Below, one piece after another: positions 30,655 through 42,695 of a stretch of 64,000 bases of DNA. Origin of the DNA: an uncultured Chlorobiaceae bacterium (lineage in GTDB: Bacteria > Bacteroidota > Chlorobiia > Chlorobiales > Chlorobiaceae); NCBI GenBank assembly GCA_903839405.1, contig CAIMCD010000018.1, forward strand, positions 16,294-80,293. Reading direction: 5' to 3'. Below the pieces are notes generated by a model. It saw nothing but the letters and a program-made list of their open reading frames with translations, did not search any database and was not told the DNA's origin. Position numbers and translations under genes: made by a program. How positions within the stretch are numbered: position 1 is the first letter of the stretch; every line of letters starts with the position of its first letter.

Positions 30655-32550
30655 ATGATCCCGCATTCGGTTATTGATGATGTCCGCCAGTCAGCCGATA
30701 TCGTTGCCATTATCTCGGATTACCTGACGCTTCAGCCGGCCGGACGCAGCTACAAGGCACTCTCGCCCTTTACCAGGGAGAAAACCCCCTCGTTTGTGGT
30801 TTCGCCCGACAAGCAGATCTTCAAATGCTTTTCAACCGGCAAGGGTGGCAACGTCTTCTCCTTTGTCATGGAGATGGAAAAGGTCTCCTTCCCCGAAGCG
30901 GTTGAACTGGTAGCAAAGCGCTCGGGGATCGATATCAGCCGATATACTGAAAAAAAAGAGCATGAAGCGCCCCGTGAAGAGAGCCGGAGCGAAACCCTGC
31001 GCTGGGCGGCCAAGTTCTTTCACTCCACCCTGCAAGGCAAGGATGGTCAGGAGGGGCTTGCCTATCTGGCGGCAACGCGCGGTTTGACAGAACAAACCAT
31101 CCGAACCTTCGGACTCGGTTATGCGCCCGACCGATGGGATCACCTGCTTCTTGCGGCAAAAAAAGCCGCCCTGCCGGAGGAGCACATCCGCTCTCTGGGG
31201 CTGATCACCCATAACCAGCAGAAAAACTCCTGGTACGACACCTTCCGCCAGCGGGTGATCTTCCCGGTTTTTTCGGTTGGAGGCCAGGTGGTTGGTTTCG
31301 GCGGAAGAACCCTGAAAAGTGACCCGCAAACACCAAAATACCTGAACTCGCCGGAAAGCTCCCTTTTTGAAAAATCCAAACTGCTCTACGGGCTTCATGC
31401 CGCCAAAAACGAGATCCGGCGGATGGAGAGCGCCATACTGGTTGAAGGCTACATGGATGTGCTTGCCCTGCACCAGGCCGGCATTACCAATACGGTTGCC
31501 TCATGCGGCACCTCACTGACACGCTTTCAGGCAAAGATCCTCAAGCACTACTCGAGTAAGGTACTCTTTATCTATGATGCCGATCCGGCCGGCAAGAAAT
31601 CGATGTTGACCGGTATCGACACCCTCCTCTCGGAAGGGGTAACCCCCTTTGTGGTCATGCTGCCACCGGGTGACGATCCCGACAGCTTTGTGCGCCGTGA
31701 AGGGAGGGAGAACTTTCTGCACTTCACCGAAACAGAGAAACTCCCCTTCCAGGAGTTTCAACTCCGTTTTTTCAAGGAAGCAGGAGAGTTCGATCAACCC
31801 GAAGTAAAGGCAAAAGCGATTCGAGCGATGGTGCACACGGTTGCCCTCATCCCCGACCGGATTGAGCAGGAGCTCTATCTGCAGGGGCTGTCGGAAAAAC
31901 TTGGCGTCACCCTGCCGGCGCTCCATGAACTGCTCAACCAGGAACGGGGTGTGCAGGAGAAAAGAGGCGCTTCGCAGGAACCACGCTCCCCGGCTCCTCA
32001 AGCGCAGCCTCAGCCGGCAAACCTCTCGGTGCTTGAAAAAACCTTTTTAAAGGCCCTCCTGGAAAGCACCACCTATGGCAATGGAGTACTGGAATTTGCC
32101 GCCTCGCACGAGGAGATGCTGGAGCTGCCGCACCCGGAAGCGCAGGAGATCTTTACCCATATGATCCGCCGCTACCATGAGATTGAGAACACTCCCGATG
32201 AGCGGATTGATATAGCCACGGAGATCAGTCTCTTCAGTAATTCCCAGTCGCGCGATCTTGCCTCTGGCCTCCTCATGGAGCAGCCGGTCAGCCATAAATG
32301 GCTGGAACAAAACGATCAACACACCCAAAACGCAAAGCGCTGCTTGGCCCTGTTCCTCGATGCCTTCAAAAACCTGATTCTTGACCCCCTGATCCACCAG
32401 AAAGAGCGGCTCACTGAAGCGATCCGGGTTGAAACCGAGACGGAGCGGGAGATTGGGCTCTTGCAGGAAAAAATTGTGCTCGATAAAAAAATCAGAACAA
32501 CCACGCTTGAGCTGAACAGCATGATTAAAACCATTCTTGACAAAAGCTGA
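30655..32550 (+). CDS. dnaG: DNA primase with degenerate zinc finger
   Basis: Synthesises RNA primers at the replication fork. The 631-residue protein starts MIPHSVIDDVRQSADIVAII; I use ATG 30655 because it is the conserved DnaG start, although a GTG at 30616 is in frame. The N-terminal CHC2 domain has lost three of four zinc ligands: Ser37, Thr40 and Thr61 stand where Cys, His and Cys are expected, leaving only Cys58. The TOPRIM core is intact (AILVEGYMDVLALHQAG and IYDADPAGKKS). The C-terminal third would bind DnaB helicase. Confidence 0.95.
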   Translation: MIPHSVIDDVRQSADIVAIISDYLTLQPAGRSYKALSPFTREKTPSFVVSPDKQIFKCFSTGKGGNVFSFVMEMEKVSFPEAVELVAKRSGIDISRYTEKKEHEAPREESRSETLRWAAKFFHSTLQGKDGQEGLAYLAATRGLTEQTIRTFGLGYAPDRWDHLLLAAKKAALPEEHIRSLGLITHNQQKNSWYDTFRQRVIFPVFSVGGQVVGFGGRTLKSDPQTPKYLNSPESSLFEKSKLLYGLHAAKNEIRRMESAILVEGYMDVLALHQAGITNTVASCGTSLTRFQAKILKHYSSKVLFIYDADPAGKKSMLTGIDTLLSEGVTPFVVMLPPGDDPDSFVRREGRENFLHFTETEKLPFQEFQLRFFKEAGEFDQPEVKAKAIRAMVHTVALIPDRIEQELYLQGLSEKLGVTLPALHELLNQERGVQEKRGASQEPRSPAPQAQPQPANLSVLEKTFLKALLESTTYGNGVLEFAASHEEMLELPHPEAQEIFTHMIRRYHEIENTPDERIDIATEISLFSNSQSRDLASGLLMEQPVSHKWLEQNDQHTQNAKRCLALFLDAFKNLILDPLIHQKERLTEAIRVETETEREIGLLQEKIVLDKKIRTTTLELNSMIKTILDKS

Positions 32551-32576
32551 AGAAATAGATGGTGCTTGGCTGAACA

Positions 32577-32616
32577 AAAAAAGCCTCCCTGTGCGAATTG
32601 CTGCAGGGAGGCTTTT
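32577..32616. terminator. Bidirectional terminator between dnaG and glyA
   Basis: Long stem AAAAGCCTCCCTG pairing with CAGGGAGGCTTTT (13 bp) around a 12-base loop. It carries A and T runs on opposite sides, so it can stop transcription from both convergent genes. Confidence 0.9.
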
Positions 32617-32663
32617 CAAGTAACAGGTGAGAAGATAGAGTCAGTACAAACCCGACTAAAATC

Positions 32664-33980
32664 TCATACCGCGTACCCTTCAATCGGATTACGAAGACAG
32701 AGCTGCTTGATCTCCTCTTTGACCGTCTGGCAGATAGCGGCACTGTCAGGCTTTTCGGCCGATAAGATGACCCGGTCGATCAGCTCGGCGATCTGCTCAC
32801 AGTCAGCCTCCTTCATCCCCCTTGTGGTCATGGCCGGAGTACCGATACGAATACCGCTCGTCACAAAAGGAGATTTATCGTCAAAAGGCACCATATTCTT
32901 GTTGACCGTAATGCCTGCCGCGTGCAGAAGATTTTCAGCCACCTTGCCGGTAACATTTTTGTTGCGCAAATCCAGCAGCATCAGGTGATTTTTGGTGCCG
33001 CCGCTGACAATATTGTAGCCAAGAGCAAGAAACTTTTCGGCCATGGTTGCGGCATTTTTTCTGACCTGAATGGCATACTCCTTGAACTCGGGACGGAGAG
33101 CCTCACCAAAAGCCACGGCCTTGCCAGCAATAATATGCATCAACGGGCCGCCCTGGATACCCGGCATCACCTCAGCATCCATCACCTCGGACATCATTTT
33201 CAGGCGTGAACCGGTTTTGGTTTTGATGGTAATGCCCAGTGGATTTTCGAAATCGCTGCCCATCATGATCATGCCGCCGCGTGGGCCGCGCAGGGTTTTG
33301 TGGGTTGTGGTGGTTACAAAATGGCAGTGCGGCATGGGATCACCCAAAATACCGGCCGCAATAAGACCGGCAGGATGAGCAATATCGGCCATTAAAAAAG
33401 CTCCGACCTTGTCGGCAATCGCCCTGAAAGCCTTCAAGTCAAACCCCTGCGAGTAGGCACTGGCACCGGCAATGATCAATTTGGGACGAACCTGCAGGGC
33501 AAGCTCTTCAACCTTGTTCATGTCGATAATACCGGTCTCGCGGTCAACCCCGTAGGAGTGGGCCTCATACATCTGACCGGAAAAATTGACTGAGCTGCCA
33601 TGGGTCAGATGGCCGCCGTGGGAGAGGTCAAGGCCCATGATCCGGTCGCCGGGTTTCAGGACTGAAAAGAGCACGGCCATGTTGGCGCTTGAACCGGAGT
33701 GGGGCTGCACATTGACATACTCGCATCCGAAAAGCTTTTTGGCACGATCGCGGGCAAGGTTTTCAGCTACATCGACAAATTCGCAGCCGCCGTAGTAGCG
33801 CTTGCCGGGATACCCTTCGGCATATTTATTGGTCATCACCGATCCGCAGGCCTGCATGACCGCCCGGCTGGTGAAGTTTTCCGAAGCAATAAGCTCAAGC
33901 GTTTCGGTCTGGCGCCGGGTCTCTTGCAAAATAGAGTCAAAGACCTCTTTATCCTGCAGTTGAAGGATGTCGGTATCCAT
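32664..33980 (-). CDS. glyA: Serine hydroxymethyltransferase
   Basis: PLP enzyme that interconverts serine and glycine while charging tetrahydrofolate with a one-carbon unit. Of 438 residues, it shows [16 protein letters not shown], the YYGGCEFVD active-site loop, [17 protein letters not shown] [11 protein letters not shown], and the PLP lysine in [15 protein letters not shown]. Length is slightly above the 417 of E. coli. Shares a terminator with dnaG. Confidence 0.96.
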   Translation of the reverse strand: MDTDILQLQDKEVFDSILQETRRQTETLELIASENFTSRAVMQACGSVMTNKYAEGYPGKRYYGGCEFVDVAENLARDRAKKLFGCEYVNVQPHSGSSANMAVLFSVLKPGDRIMGLDLSHGGHLTHGSSVNFSGQMYEAHSYGVDRETGIIDMNKVEELALQVRPKLIIAGASAYSQGFDLKAFRAIADKVGAFLMADIAHPAGLIAAGILGDPMPHCHFVTTTTHKTLRGPRGGMIMMGSDFENPLGITIKTKTGSRLKMMSEVMDAEVMPGIQGGPLMHIIAGKAVAFGEALRPEFKEYAIQVRKNAATMAEKFLALGYNIVSGGTKNHLMLLDLRNKNVTGKVAENLLHAAGITVNKNMVPFDDKSPFVTSGIRIGTPAMTTRGMKEADCEQIAELIDRVILSAEKPDSAAICQTVKEEIKQLCLRNPIEGYAV

Positions 33981-34019
33981 CGTTGTATTGATCCTTTTCC
34001 TTACGGAAGTTTAATGGTG

Positions 34020-35297
34020 TTATGATTTATTTACGAGCACATCTTTTTCCTCCGCACCGCCATCCTCACCGCTGCCGGGGGTGCAGGAACAGCCAATCAT
34101 ATGACCAAGCTTATCACGCTTGGTGTCGAGATAGTTTTGATTCATCGGGTTGGGCGCAATTTCAAGCGGAATGCGCTCAACAATTTCAAGCCCATACCCT
34201 TCAAGGCCAACCACTTTTTTCGGGTTGTTGGTCATGAGTCGCATTTTGCGCACACCAAGATCCTCAAGGATCTGGGCACCAATGCCGTAGTCGCGCAGAT
34301 CGGCCTTGAAACCAAGCTTCTCGTTGGCCTCGACGGTATCAAACCCCTGATCCTGAAAGTTATATGCTTTAAGTTTATTGATCAGCCCGATCCCCCGCCC
34401 TTCCTGCATCAGATAGATCAACACACCGCGCCCCTCTTTTTCAATCATGGCGAGGGCTGAAGCAAGCTGGTTGCCGCAGTCACAGCGGAGCGAGGCAAAG
34501 GTGTCGCCGGTAGCGCACTGGGAGTGCACCCTGACCAGCACCGGCTCGTCGGAGGTAACATCCCCCTTGACAAAAGCCATGTGGTTCTGCTGATCGGTAT
34601 AGGATTCATAGGCAATCAGGCGGAACTCGCCGTGCACGGTCGGAAGACGCGTTTCCACCGCCCGGTGCACCAGCTTGTTGCGCTGCATCTGGTAAGCCAC
34701 AAGCGACTTGATGGTAATCAGCTTGAGCTTGAACTTTTTCTTCAGCTTGATCAGATCGGGAAGACGAGCCATACTGCCGTCATCATGCAGGATTTCGCAG
34801 AGGAGACCAACCGGACTGCAACCGGCAAGGCGGGCAAGATCGACCGCCGCTTCGGTATGGCCTACACGGCGAAGCACCCCGCCATCCATGGCGCGGAGTG
34901 GAAAGATATGGCCGGGACGGGAAAAGTCGTCCGCTTTTGAAGCGGGGTTGCCGAGCATCTTGATGGTGGTTGCCCGGTCAAAGACGGAAATACCGGTCGT
35001 TACGCCCTCGGCAAGAGCGTCAACCGAAACGGTAAAGTTGGTTTCATGCTGGGAGGTGTTGCGCTGCACCATCGGATCGAGCTGCAACTCTTTTGCCCGA
35101 CCCATGGTAATGGCTACGCAGAGCAGGCCGCGAGCCTCGCGGGTGATAAAATTGACCATCTCGGTGGTCACATGGTCGGCGGCGGCAATAAAATCGCCCT
35201 CATCTTCACGATCCTCGTCATCAATGACAATGACCATTTTTCCCAGCCGGATATCTTCAAGAGCCTCTTCAATCGTGTCAAAAATCTTTTTATCCAT
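34020..35297 (-). CDS. ribBA: Bifunctional DHBP synthase / GTP cyclohydrolase II
   Basis: Fused riboflavin enzyme of 425 residues. The N-terminal RibB half (about 1-205) has [16 protein letters not shown] and [18 protein letters not shown], giving DHBP from ribulose-5-phosphate. The C-terminal RibA half has the zinc ligands in [15 protein letters not shown] and the [17 protein letters not shown] loop, opening the GTP imidazole ring. I take ATG 35297 ([12 protein letters not shown]); a further upstream start at 35321 is possible. No FMN riboswitch is evident in the upstream 230 bases. No other rib gene adjoins. Confidence 0.95.
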   Translation of the reverse strand: MDKKIFDTIEEALEDIRLGKMVIVIDDEDREDEGDFIAAADHVTTEMVNFITREARGLLCVAITMGRAKELQLDPMVQRNTSQHETNFTVSVDALAEGVTTGISVFDRATTIKMLGNPASKADDFSRPGHIFPLRAMDGGVLRRVGHTEAAVDLARLAGCSPVGLLCEILHDDGSMARLPDLIKLKKKFKLKLITIKSLVAYQMQRNKLVHRAVETRLPTVHGEFRLIAYESYTDQQNHMAFVKGDVTSDEPVLVRVHSQCATGDTFASLRCDCGNQLASALAMIEKEGRGVLIYLMQEGRGIGLINKLKAYNFQDQGFDTVEANEKLGFKADLRDYGIGAQILEDLGVRKMRLMTNNPKKVVGLEGYGLEIVERIPLEIAPNPMNQNYLDTKRDKLGHMIGCSCTPGSGEDGGAEEKDVLVNKS

Positions 35298-35531
35298 ATG
35301 CCTCTTTACACCTTTTTTCAAAAGCTGATTTTAGCTGAAAAACATTGTAATGTAAAAAAAATCCCGTTCCATTTTCAGGCGCCAGAAAAAGAAGCCTCCC
35401 GGAAGCCGAAGAGTCAGCTTTGAGAAGCAGGGGCATTTTTGTATAATGACTCCGATTTCACTATAACAAGGTGAATTGTTACCTTTAAAAACAGTTCTAT
35501 CCTGAAGCTTTTTTTAAACTATCGAGATTGC

Positions 35532-37388
<1,857 letters not shown>

Positions 37389-37409
37389 GAGCCACCAAGA
37401 GTCACCTTG

Positions 37410-37440
37410 CAAGCCCGCCACAAGCGGGCTTGTTTGTTTT
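37410..37440 (+). terminator. Rho-independent terminator of carB
   Basis: A 9-bp stem (CAAGCCCGC and GCGGGCTTG) with loop CACAA is followed by TTTGTTTT, about 22 bases past the carB stop. It abuts the end of the convergent phosphoesterase gene. Confidence 0.9.
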
Positions 37441-39178
37441 ATGGTTGCTGTTTCAACGCCTTAAACCCGGCTACCGCAAACTCACCATTATAGTTGATGA
37501 CCGCCCAAGCCGTTCCGGTTTTGAGGTCGATACCGTAACTGCCGAGCCCGTACTCTTTTTTCCATGGGCCCGCAATAAACTTCCCGGTGCCACCGATATT
37601 TTTATTGACCGCATTGACCCAGTTGCCATCAGCGTCTGTCGCTGCCAAACCGAAAAACATTTTCTCGGAAGAAAGGGATGGAGTGGTTGCGGGAAAATAA
37701 CTCATCGAAAGCACATAGCGATCCGTTACGGCGCTGCCCAACTCTCCGAGACCGCTAAGCATAAAAACAGGGCTTACGAGAGCAAGGCTGTGATTTCTTT
37801 GCAGTGCAGGGTGCTCCCTCTGCCAACGCTTTTGGTCAATCCAGCCGGTTGCAACCACCTTGCCGAGCCGCCGTCCGATGCCGCCTCTGCGGTCAAGCGT
37901 GCCATCTCTTGCTGTACTCTGATTGCTTCCGTCAACAATGCGGGCAACGGTGCCCTTAAAACTCTCCGATACAACGGTATAGCTCGCTCCTTGAGGTATC
38001 AGATACTCCTTGCCGTTCAGATAGTAACCCCAGCTCTCTTTTTCGACAAAGTTGAAGTTTGGGGTTAAACCGTTATCCGCTCGCCCCTTCCCGTTCGGGA
38101 AATGACCATCAGAGTGCCAGTTGCCGTGATCATCGGCGTAGTAATCAACCCTCACAGAGGGGCCGTCAATCGTATAAATGTAGTAGCCAATTGAGTTCCG
38201 CTCCTGGGAGATCGATGTTTCACGAATCTTCTGGCCGAACCAGAGGGAGTCATCAAGCGGTTTCGGGGCATAGAACTTGGTGCTGTTGGAGGCTGAGATG
38301 ATCTCCTCAATGCGGGAGCTGCCATCCGGGCTGGCAATAATCGAGCGCTGGTGAATATGGTCATGGCCACAGATAACGTATTTCACGCCATGACGCTGCA
38401 AGCTGGCAAAAAAGGTGTTTTGCCAGTCGGGATGAGCATTGGTGTAACCGCTGAACAGGCCGTCCTGATGGTTCTCGGCAATAATCGGCTGGTGGGAAAA
38501 AACAAAAGCATGGAGGGTGCCGCGCCGGTTTTTATCAAGCCGGTCGCTGATCCACGCCTGCTGCTCATGGATCGTATAACCATAAGGCTTGTTTTCGTGA
38601 TTGGCGGGAGTAACCCAAGGGTCGATGAGCACAAAGCGGGCGCGGCTCTCAGGGTCACCGTAGTCAAAAGCGTAGCTCAGGCCATCAAGCTCCATACTGA
38701 CCATGGTCGGGCTGCTGAATTGCGTGCCAAGCTGGAAGTGCTCGCCGCTACTTTTTGTAAACCAGCCGGTACGGGTTTGCGGATAGTTGGAGCGAAAGCC
38801 CGTCGTACCATAATTGTTGTTTTTATCAGTGCATTCATGGTTGCCTCGAACGGCGAAAAAACCGATGCCGGCATCAATGAGCGGTTGGGCGGCCGCTGCG
38901 CGGGTGCGTTCAGAACCATCACGACCATCATCGCTCAGGTCACCGACCTGAATGACAAACTTCACCCCTTCACGGATAAACTGCCGGTTAACCTGATTGA
39001 TAATCGTGAGCGGTACCGTCGATGGATTGGCATGGGCCGGATCGGAGGTCGTCCACTGGCTGTCACCCATCACGCCGAACTTCCAGGGCTCTGCCGAGAG
39101 TCGCTCGGCACGGCTGGACAGGAGAAGAATAAAGAGCAGCAGCGTAAAAGCTTTGTTCAGCAAGGAGAGGTGTCGCAT
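37439..39178 (-). CDS. Secreted metallophosphoesterase
   Basis: Exported calcineurin-like phosphoesterase of 579 residues. A signal peptide is clear (hydrophobic LLLFILLLSSRA region, cleavage near residue 30). The two-metal phosphoesterase motifs follow in order: GDSQW (weak first motif), VGDLSDDG, VRGNHECTD, and CGHDHIHQ with FSHQPII between. The C-terminal 250 residues form a separate region of unknown role. Monocistronic by position. Substrate unknown. Confidence 0.88.
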   Translation of the reverse strand: MRHLSLLNKAFTLLLFILLLSSRAERLSAEPWKFGVMGDSQWTTSDPAHANPSTVPLTIINQVNRQFIREGVKFVIQVGDLSDDGRDGSERTRAAAAQPLIDAGIGFFAVRGNHECTDKNNNYGTTGFRSNYPQTRTGWFTKSSGEHFQLGTQFSSPTMVSMELDGLSYAFDYGDPESRARFVLIDPWVTPANHENKPYGYTIHEQQAWISDRLDKNRRGTLHAFVFSHQPIIAENHQDGLFSGYTNAHPDWQNTFFASLQRHGVKYVICGHDHIHQRSIIASPDGSSRIEEIISASNSTKFYAPKPLDDSLWFGQKIRETSISQERNSIGYYIYTIDGPSVRVDYYADDHGNWHSDGHFPNGKGRADNGLTPNFNFVEKESWGYYLNGKEYLIPQGASYTVVSESFKGTVARIVDGSNQSTARDGTLDRRGGIGRRLGKVVATGWIDQKRWQREHPALQRNHSLALVSPVFMLSGLGELGSAVTDRYVLSMSYFPATTPSLSSEKMFFGLAATDADGNWVNAVNKNIGGTGKFIAGPWKKEYGLGSYGIDLKTGTAWAVINYNGEFAVAGFKALKQQP

Positions 39179-39277
39179 TGGAATGATACTCCCTTAAAAG
39201 CATTCGAACATGGCTTATCGTATAAAAACAAATATAGCCAAATCTGACTTCCAGCTCCCGGCTGGCAAGCAGGCCGC

Positions 39278-39610
39278 CTACGGCCGGGCTTGCCAGCCGA
39301 GCACAATGATCGTCATGCCGCAGAGGGCGATAGCGGCTCCCGTCCAGTCGAAGAGCGATAACTCCACCCCGTCCACAATTTTGAGCCAGAGAAGGGCCGT
39401 AACCACGTAAACACCGCCGTAAGCCGCATAAACCCTTCCACTTGCCGCCGGATGGAGCGTCAGGAGCCAGACGAAAAGCGCAAGGCTTGCCGCCGCCGGA
39501 ATCAGCAGCCAGACCGAACCGCTTTTGCGCAGCCAGAGATAGGGCAAAAAGCACCCCGTGATTTCAGCGAGGGCCGTCACAAAAAAAAGCCCGATGGTTT
39601 TCAGCAGCAA
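39278..39610 (-). CDS. YnfA/UPF0060 family membrane protein
   Basis: Small four-helix inner-membrane protein of 110 residues, related in fold to small multidrug transporters. Family marks are [35 protein letters not shown] and the final helix ending in GMTIIVLGW. Function is not well established. It lies between two unrelated minus-strand genes with gaps of about 75-100 bases. Confidence 0.9.
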   Translation of the reverse strand: MLLKTIGLFFVTALAEITGCFLPYLWLRKSGSVWLLIPAAASLALFVWLLTLHPAASGRVYAAYGGVYVVTALLWLKIVDGVELSLFDWTGAAIALCGMTIIVLGWQARP

Positions 39611-39687
39611 ATCAGCTTCCTTTATTGTGTTGTAGAATCAAGACGAGCGGTAGATAACCTTTTTTCAGAAGCTCCGGCAAAAGTGGC

Positions 39688-42489
39688 TCAGGTTGTTTTT
39701 TTCCGTGCAGAGTTCGGCTTTTTGTGCATGGCGTGGGTAAGTGGTTCTGCGTATTTGCCATAGAGTTCAAAAAGATATTCAAGGCGTTCGAGTTCGGTTT
39801 TAAAGGGTGAGCGGCGGTAACAGGCATCGACCGCTTCATCCAGCTCCCGGTGTGCCTTGAGCAGCTCTTTTGGCATGGCAAGCGGGTCGTAGAGATCGGC
39901 AAGGGTTGAACCGGCAAAGAGTTCACGAGCTGCAAGCACGACCTGAGCCTTCTCCTCAACTTTTGCCTCTTGCTTTTCGCTGACGGCTTCAGGGAAGGGA
40001 AAATTGTTGTAAACCAGATTATTGGAGTACCGGTAATCGCTTTTAAGCCTGCCGCATACCGCCCGCATCCATGCCATGTGCATGGTGCTTGTTAAAATTC
40101 CAAAATGATAAAGAGTTGCGTTGGGTAGTGCCGAGCAAGAGTTATGAAGTATGTTTTCCTTTGTAAAATACCCCATAGGCACAAACCTGCGGTGTTCGGA
40201 GGAATGGAGAGGAATCACAACATAGTCAGTTGTCGGCTGACGAATTTCTCCAAAAAGATAGGGCGTTTCGGCTAATGTAATCGTTGCATTTTTTATGCTT
40301 TTCAATCTAAAATCTCTCACGGCTTCTACCCGTTTTACAATTTCAGACAGACCTCTCCATTCTCTCGGCGGTAAATCTTTTAGCCAAAGACACCAGCGAT
40401 TTTTGCTGTTGATAAATTCAAGAGCACTAATCAACGGCCGGATAAATATAGAAGCCTTGGGCTCTTTCGTCAGGAATTCCTCTTTTTCCTCGTCAGTCAA
40501 AAAAAGGTTTCCATCATCAACAGGTTTACTTCCATAAATCATTTCCGGCACATTGCAAAGTGGCTTGTTGCGCGAAGGTATAACAATATCGGGAGCATCG
40601 ACAAGGTAGGGGTTAATATTCTTGGCGATAATTTCGTGTGCTTCGCTTTGCGGGGTTTCGTAGTCGAACAGCCGTTTGGTTTCGTTACGGCCATCGTATG
40701 AAAAACCGATAATAACGCAAAAGACCTGTGCTTTGCCTCGGGCTTCGTTGCTCCATTTGAAGGTGCGGTGTGCAAAGCTGATTTTGATGCCTTTTGCGAG
40801 CAGGAATTGCCAGAGCACAGCAACCTGTTCACCCTGGGTAATGCTGTTGGTGGAGACGAATGCAACTTTAACGGTGCTGTTTTCGATAAATAGCGCTGCC
40901 TTGATATACCAGAGCGTTACATAGTCGAGAATGCCATAGTTGGGCAACCCTTTGGTTTTGAGTGGCTGGCAAACAACATCCATATCGTCCATTTGAGCCG
41001 CATTGCGGTTTTGCTTGCCAATAAAGGGCGGATTGCCAAGAATCAGAAGGTTCTCTTTTGACGGAACAAGCGTTTCCCAGTCGAGACGGATGGCGTTGTC
41101 GCAAAAAATATTCGGAGAGTGAACCAGCGGCAGGCGGGCGTAGGTTTGACCGAACTCATCGGAGAGGCGCATGTTCATCTGGTGGTCGGTCAGCCAAAGG
41201 GCAATCTGGGCGATGCGCACAGGAAACTCTTCTATTTCAATGCCATAGAACTTGTCAACATCAATGTTTGAAATAACGCTGACGTCGGTTTCGAGCTGGG
41301 TTTTGCCTGCCCGGTAGAGTACCGATGTCAGCGTCAGGTATTGGCGCAACACGTCGATTTCGAGCAGGCGCATTTCACGGTAGGTAATCACCAGAAAGTT
41401 GCCACACCCACAGGCCGGATCGAAAAAGCGCATGGAGGCAATTTTATCGTGAAAGGCCCGCAGCTTTATGGCGCTGGTTTTGCTTGATGCAAATTCGAGA
41501 TAAAGATCGTCAAGAAAGAGGCCGCGAATGACCTTGAGAATATTTTTCTCCGAGGTGTAATGGGCTCCAAGGTTGCGGCGGCGGTTTTTATCCATGACGC
41601 TCTGAAACAGCGAACCGAAAATAGCGGGTGAAACCTTACCCCAATCAAAGATGCAGCACTCCAGAAGCAGCTCGCGCATGGCAGCGTCGAAACTCGCAAT
41701 CCGCAACGGTTCACGAAAGAGCGCGCCGTTAACGTAGGGAAAACGGGAAAGCTCTTCATCAAGGGTTTTCTGGCGTTTGTCGGAGGGCGTGTCGAGCACC
41801 TGAAAGAGATCGGCTATGGCTCTGCCAGTGTCGGAGCCATCCTCTTTGGTCTTTTCGCGAAGGTAGTACTCAAAGTCATCTTTGGTGTTGAAGATACCGG
41901 TATCGTCGGCAAAGAGGCAATAGACCAGACGAACAAGCAAGAGTTCAAGGTTGTGGCCGTCGTACCCTGAGTCAAGCAGGGCATCGTGGAGATGGCCCAT
42001 TTTTTCGGCTACCTTTATGTTAACCGGGTCTTCGTCCTTGTAAATTCGTTTCTGGTAGCCGGAGATGAAACCAAAGCGACCTATGTTTTTGGGAAGCTCT
42101 GCAAGTGAGAACTCCTTGTCGGTGCCTTTGTCGAGATCGTAGAGACGGAAACGGGCGAAGTCGGACACGAGGACATATTTCGGAAGCTCTTCCTCTTTGA
42201 GATGAACAAAATAGTCGAGCGCCTGCGTGTAGGCTTTATCGAGATCCTGCCCTTTGGACTTGTGTTCAACAACAAGCGTACCTTTCCAGAAGAGGTCAAT
42301 GGAGCCTCGTTTTTCAGCCAGTTTTTTAACCGGTTCTTCAAAGGTTGCAACACGACGGCGCCGGATGCCGAAGATCATGAAAAATTCGTTCCAGAAGGTC
42401 TGCGATTCAGCTCGTTCGCGTGAGCCGTCACTCCACTCGTGAGCGAATTGCACTGCGTTATCGCGGATTTCCTTTTGATTCAGGGGCAT
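39688..42489 (-). CDS. MmeI-like single-chain (Type IIL) restriction-modification enzyme
   Basis: One polypeptide of 933 residues predicted to both methylate adenine and cut DNA. The N-terminal nuclease motif is Asp65-x9-Glu75-x-Lys77 (within GSIDLFWKGTLVVEHKSKG), matching the D-x9-ExK of MmeI. The methyltransferase has motif X LGAHYTSEKNI (about 307), motif I FFDPACGCGNFL (355-366) and motif IV NPPF (486-489). The C-terminal third (about 600-870) should hold the target recognition domain. Length matches MmeI (about 920). No separate restriction or specificity gene adjoins; a RhuM-Fic gene is divergent next to it. The recognition sequence cannot be predicted by eye. Confidence 0.9.
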   Translation of the reverse strand: MPLNQKEIRDNAVQFAHEWSDGSRERAESQTFWNEFFMIFGIRRRRVATFEEPVKKLAEKRGSIDLFWKGTLVVEHKSKGQDLDKAYTQALDYFVHLKEEELPKYVLVSDFARFRLYDLDKGTDKEFSLAELPKNIGRFGFISGYQKRIYKDEDPVNIKVAEKMGHLHDALLDSGYDGHNLELLLVRLVYCLFADDTGIFNTKDDFEYYLREKTKEDGSDTGRAIADLFQVLDTPSDKRQKTLDEELSRFPYVNGALFREPLRIASFDAAMRELLLECCIFDWGKVSPAIFGSLFQSVMDKNRRRNLGAHYTSEKNILKVIRGLFLDDLYLEFASSKTSAIKLRAFHDKIASMRFFDPACGCGNFLVITYREMRLLEIDVLRQYLTLTSVLYRAGKTQLETDVSVISNIDVDKFYGIEIEEFPVRIAQIALWLTDHQMNMRLSDEFGQTYARLPLVHSPNIFCDNAIRLDWETLVPSKENLLILGNPPFIGKQNRNAAQMDDMDVVCQPLKTKGLPNYGILDYVTLWYIKAALFIENSTVKVAFVSTNSITQGEQVAVLWQFLLAKGIKISFAHRTFKWSNEARGKAQVFCVIIGFSYDGRNETKRLFDYETPQSEAHEIIAKNINPYLVDAPDIVIPSRNKPLCNVPEMIYGSKPVDDGNLFLTDEEKEEFLTKEPKASIFIRPLISALEFINSKNRWCLWLKDLPPREWRGLSEIVKRVEAVRDFRLKSIKNATITLAETPYLFGEIRQPTTDYVVIPLHSSEHRRFVPMGYFTKENILHNSCSALPNATLYHFGILTSTMHMAWMRAVCGRLKSDYRYSNNLVYNNFPFPEAVSEKQEAKVEEKAQVVLAARELFAGSTLADLYDPLAMPKELLKAHRELDEAVDACYRRSPFKTELERLEYLFELYGKYAEPLTHAMHKKPNSARKKTT

Positions 42490-42695
42490 GAAGTGAACTC
42501 AATTTTAACGGGAAAAAGCGAAGGCACAAAACATCATTCCGCAATCCAATAGTGAAGTGAAATGTACGATAAAATAAGCATAAAGGAGTTCCTTCGGATT
42601 TCTCATCCAAACAGCGGCGGCCAACTTACCTTTGATCACGGGAATTTGTACCTTTCAACGATTACCCTGATGAGTGTCAATCCAGTCAATGATGC

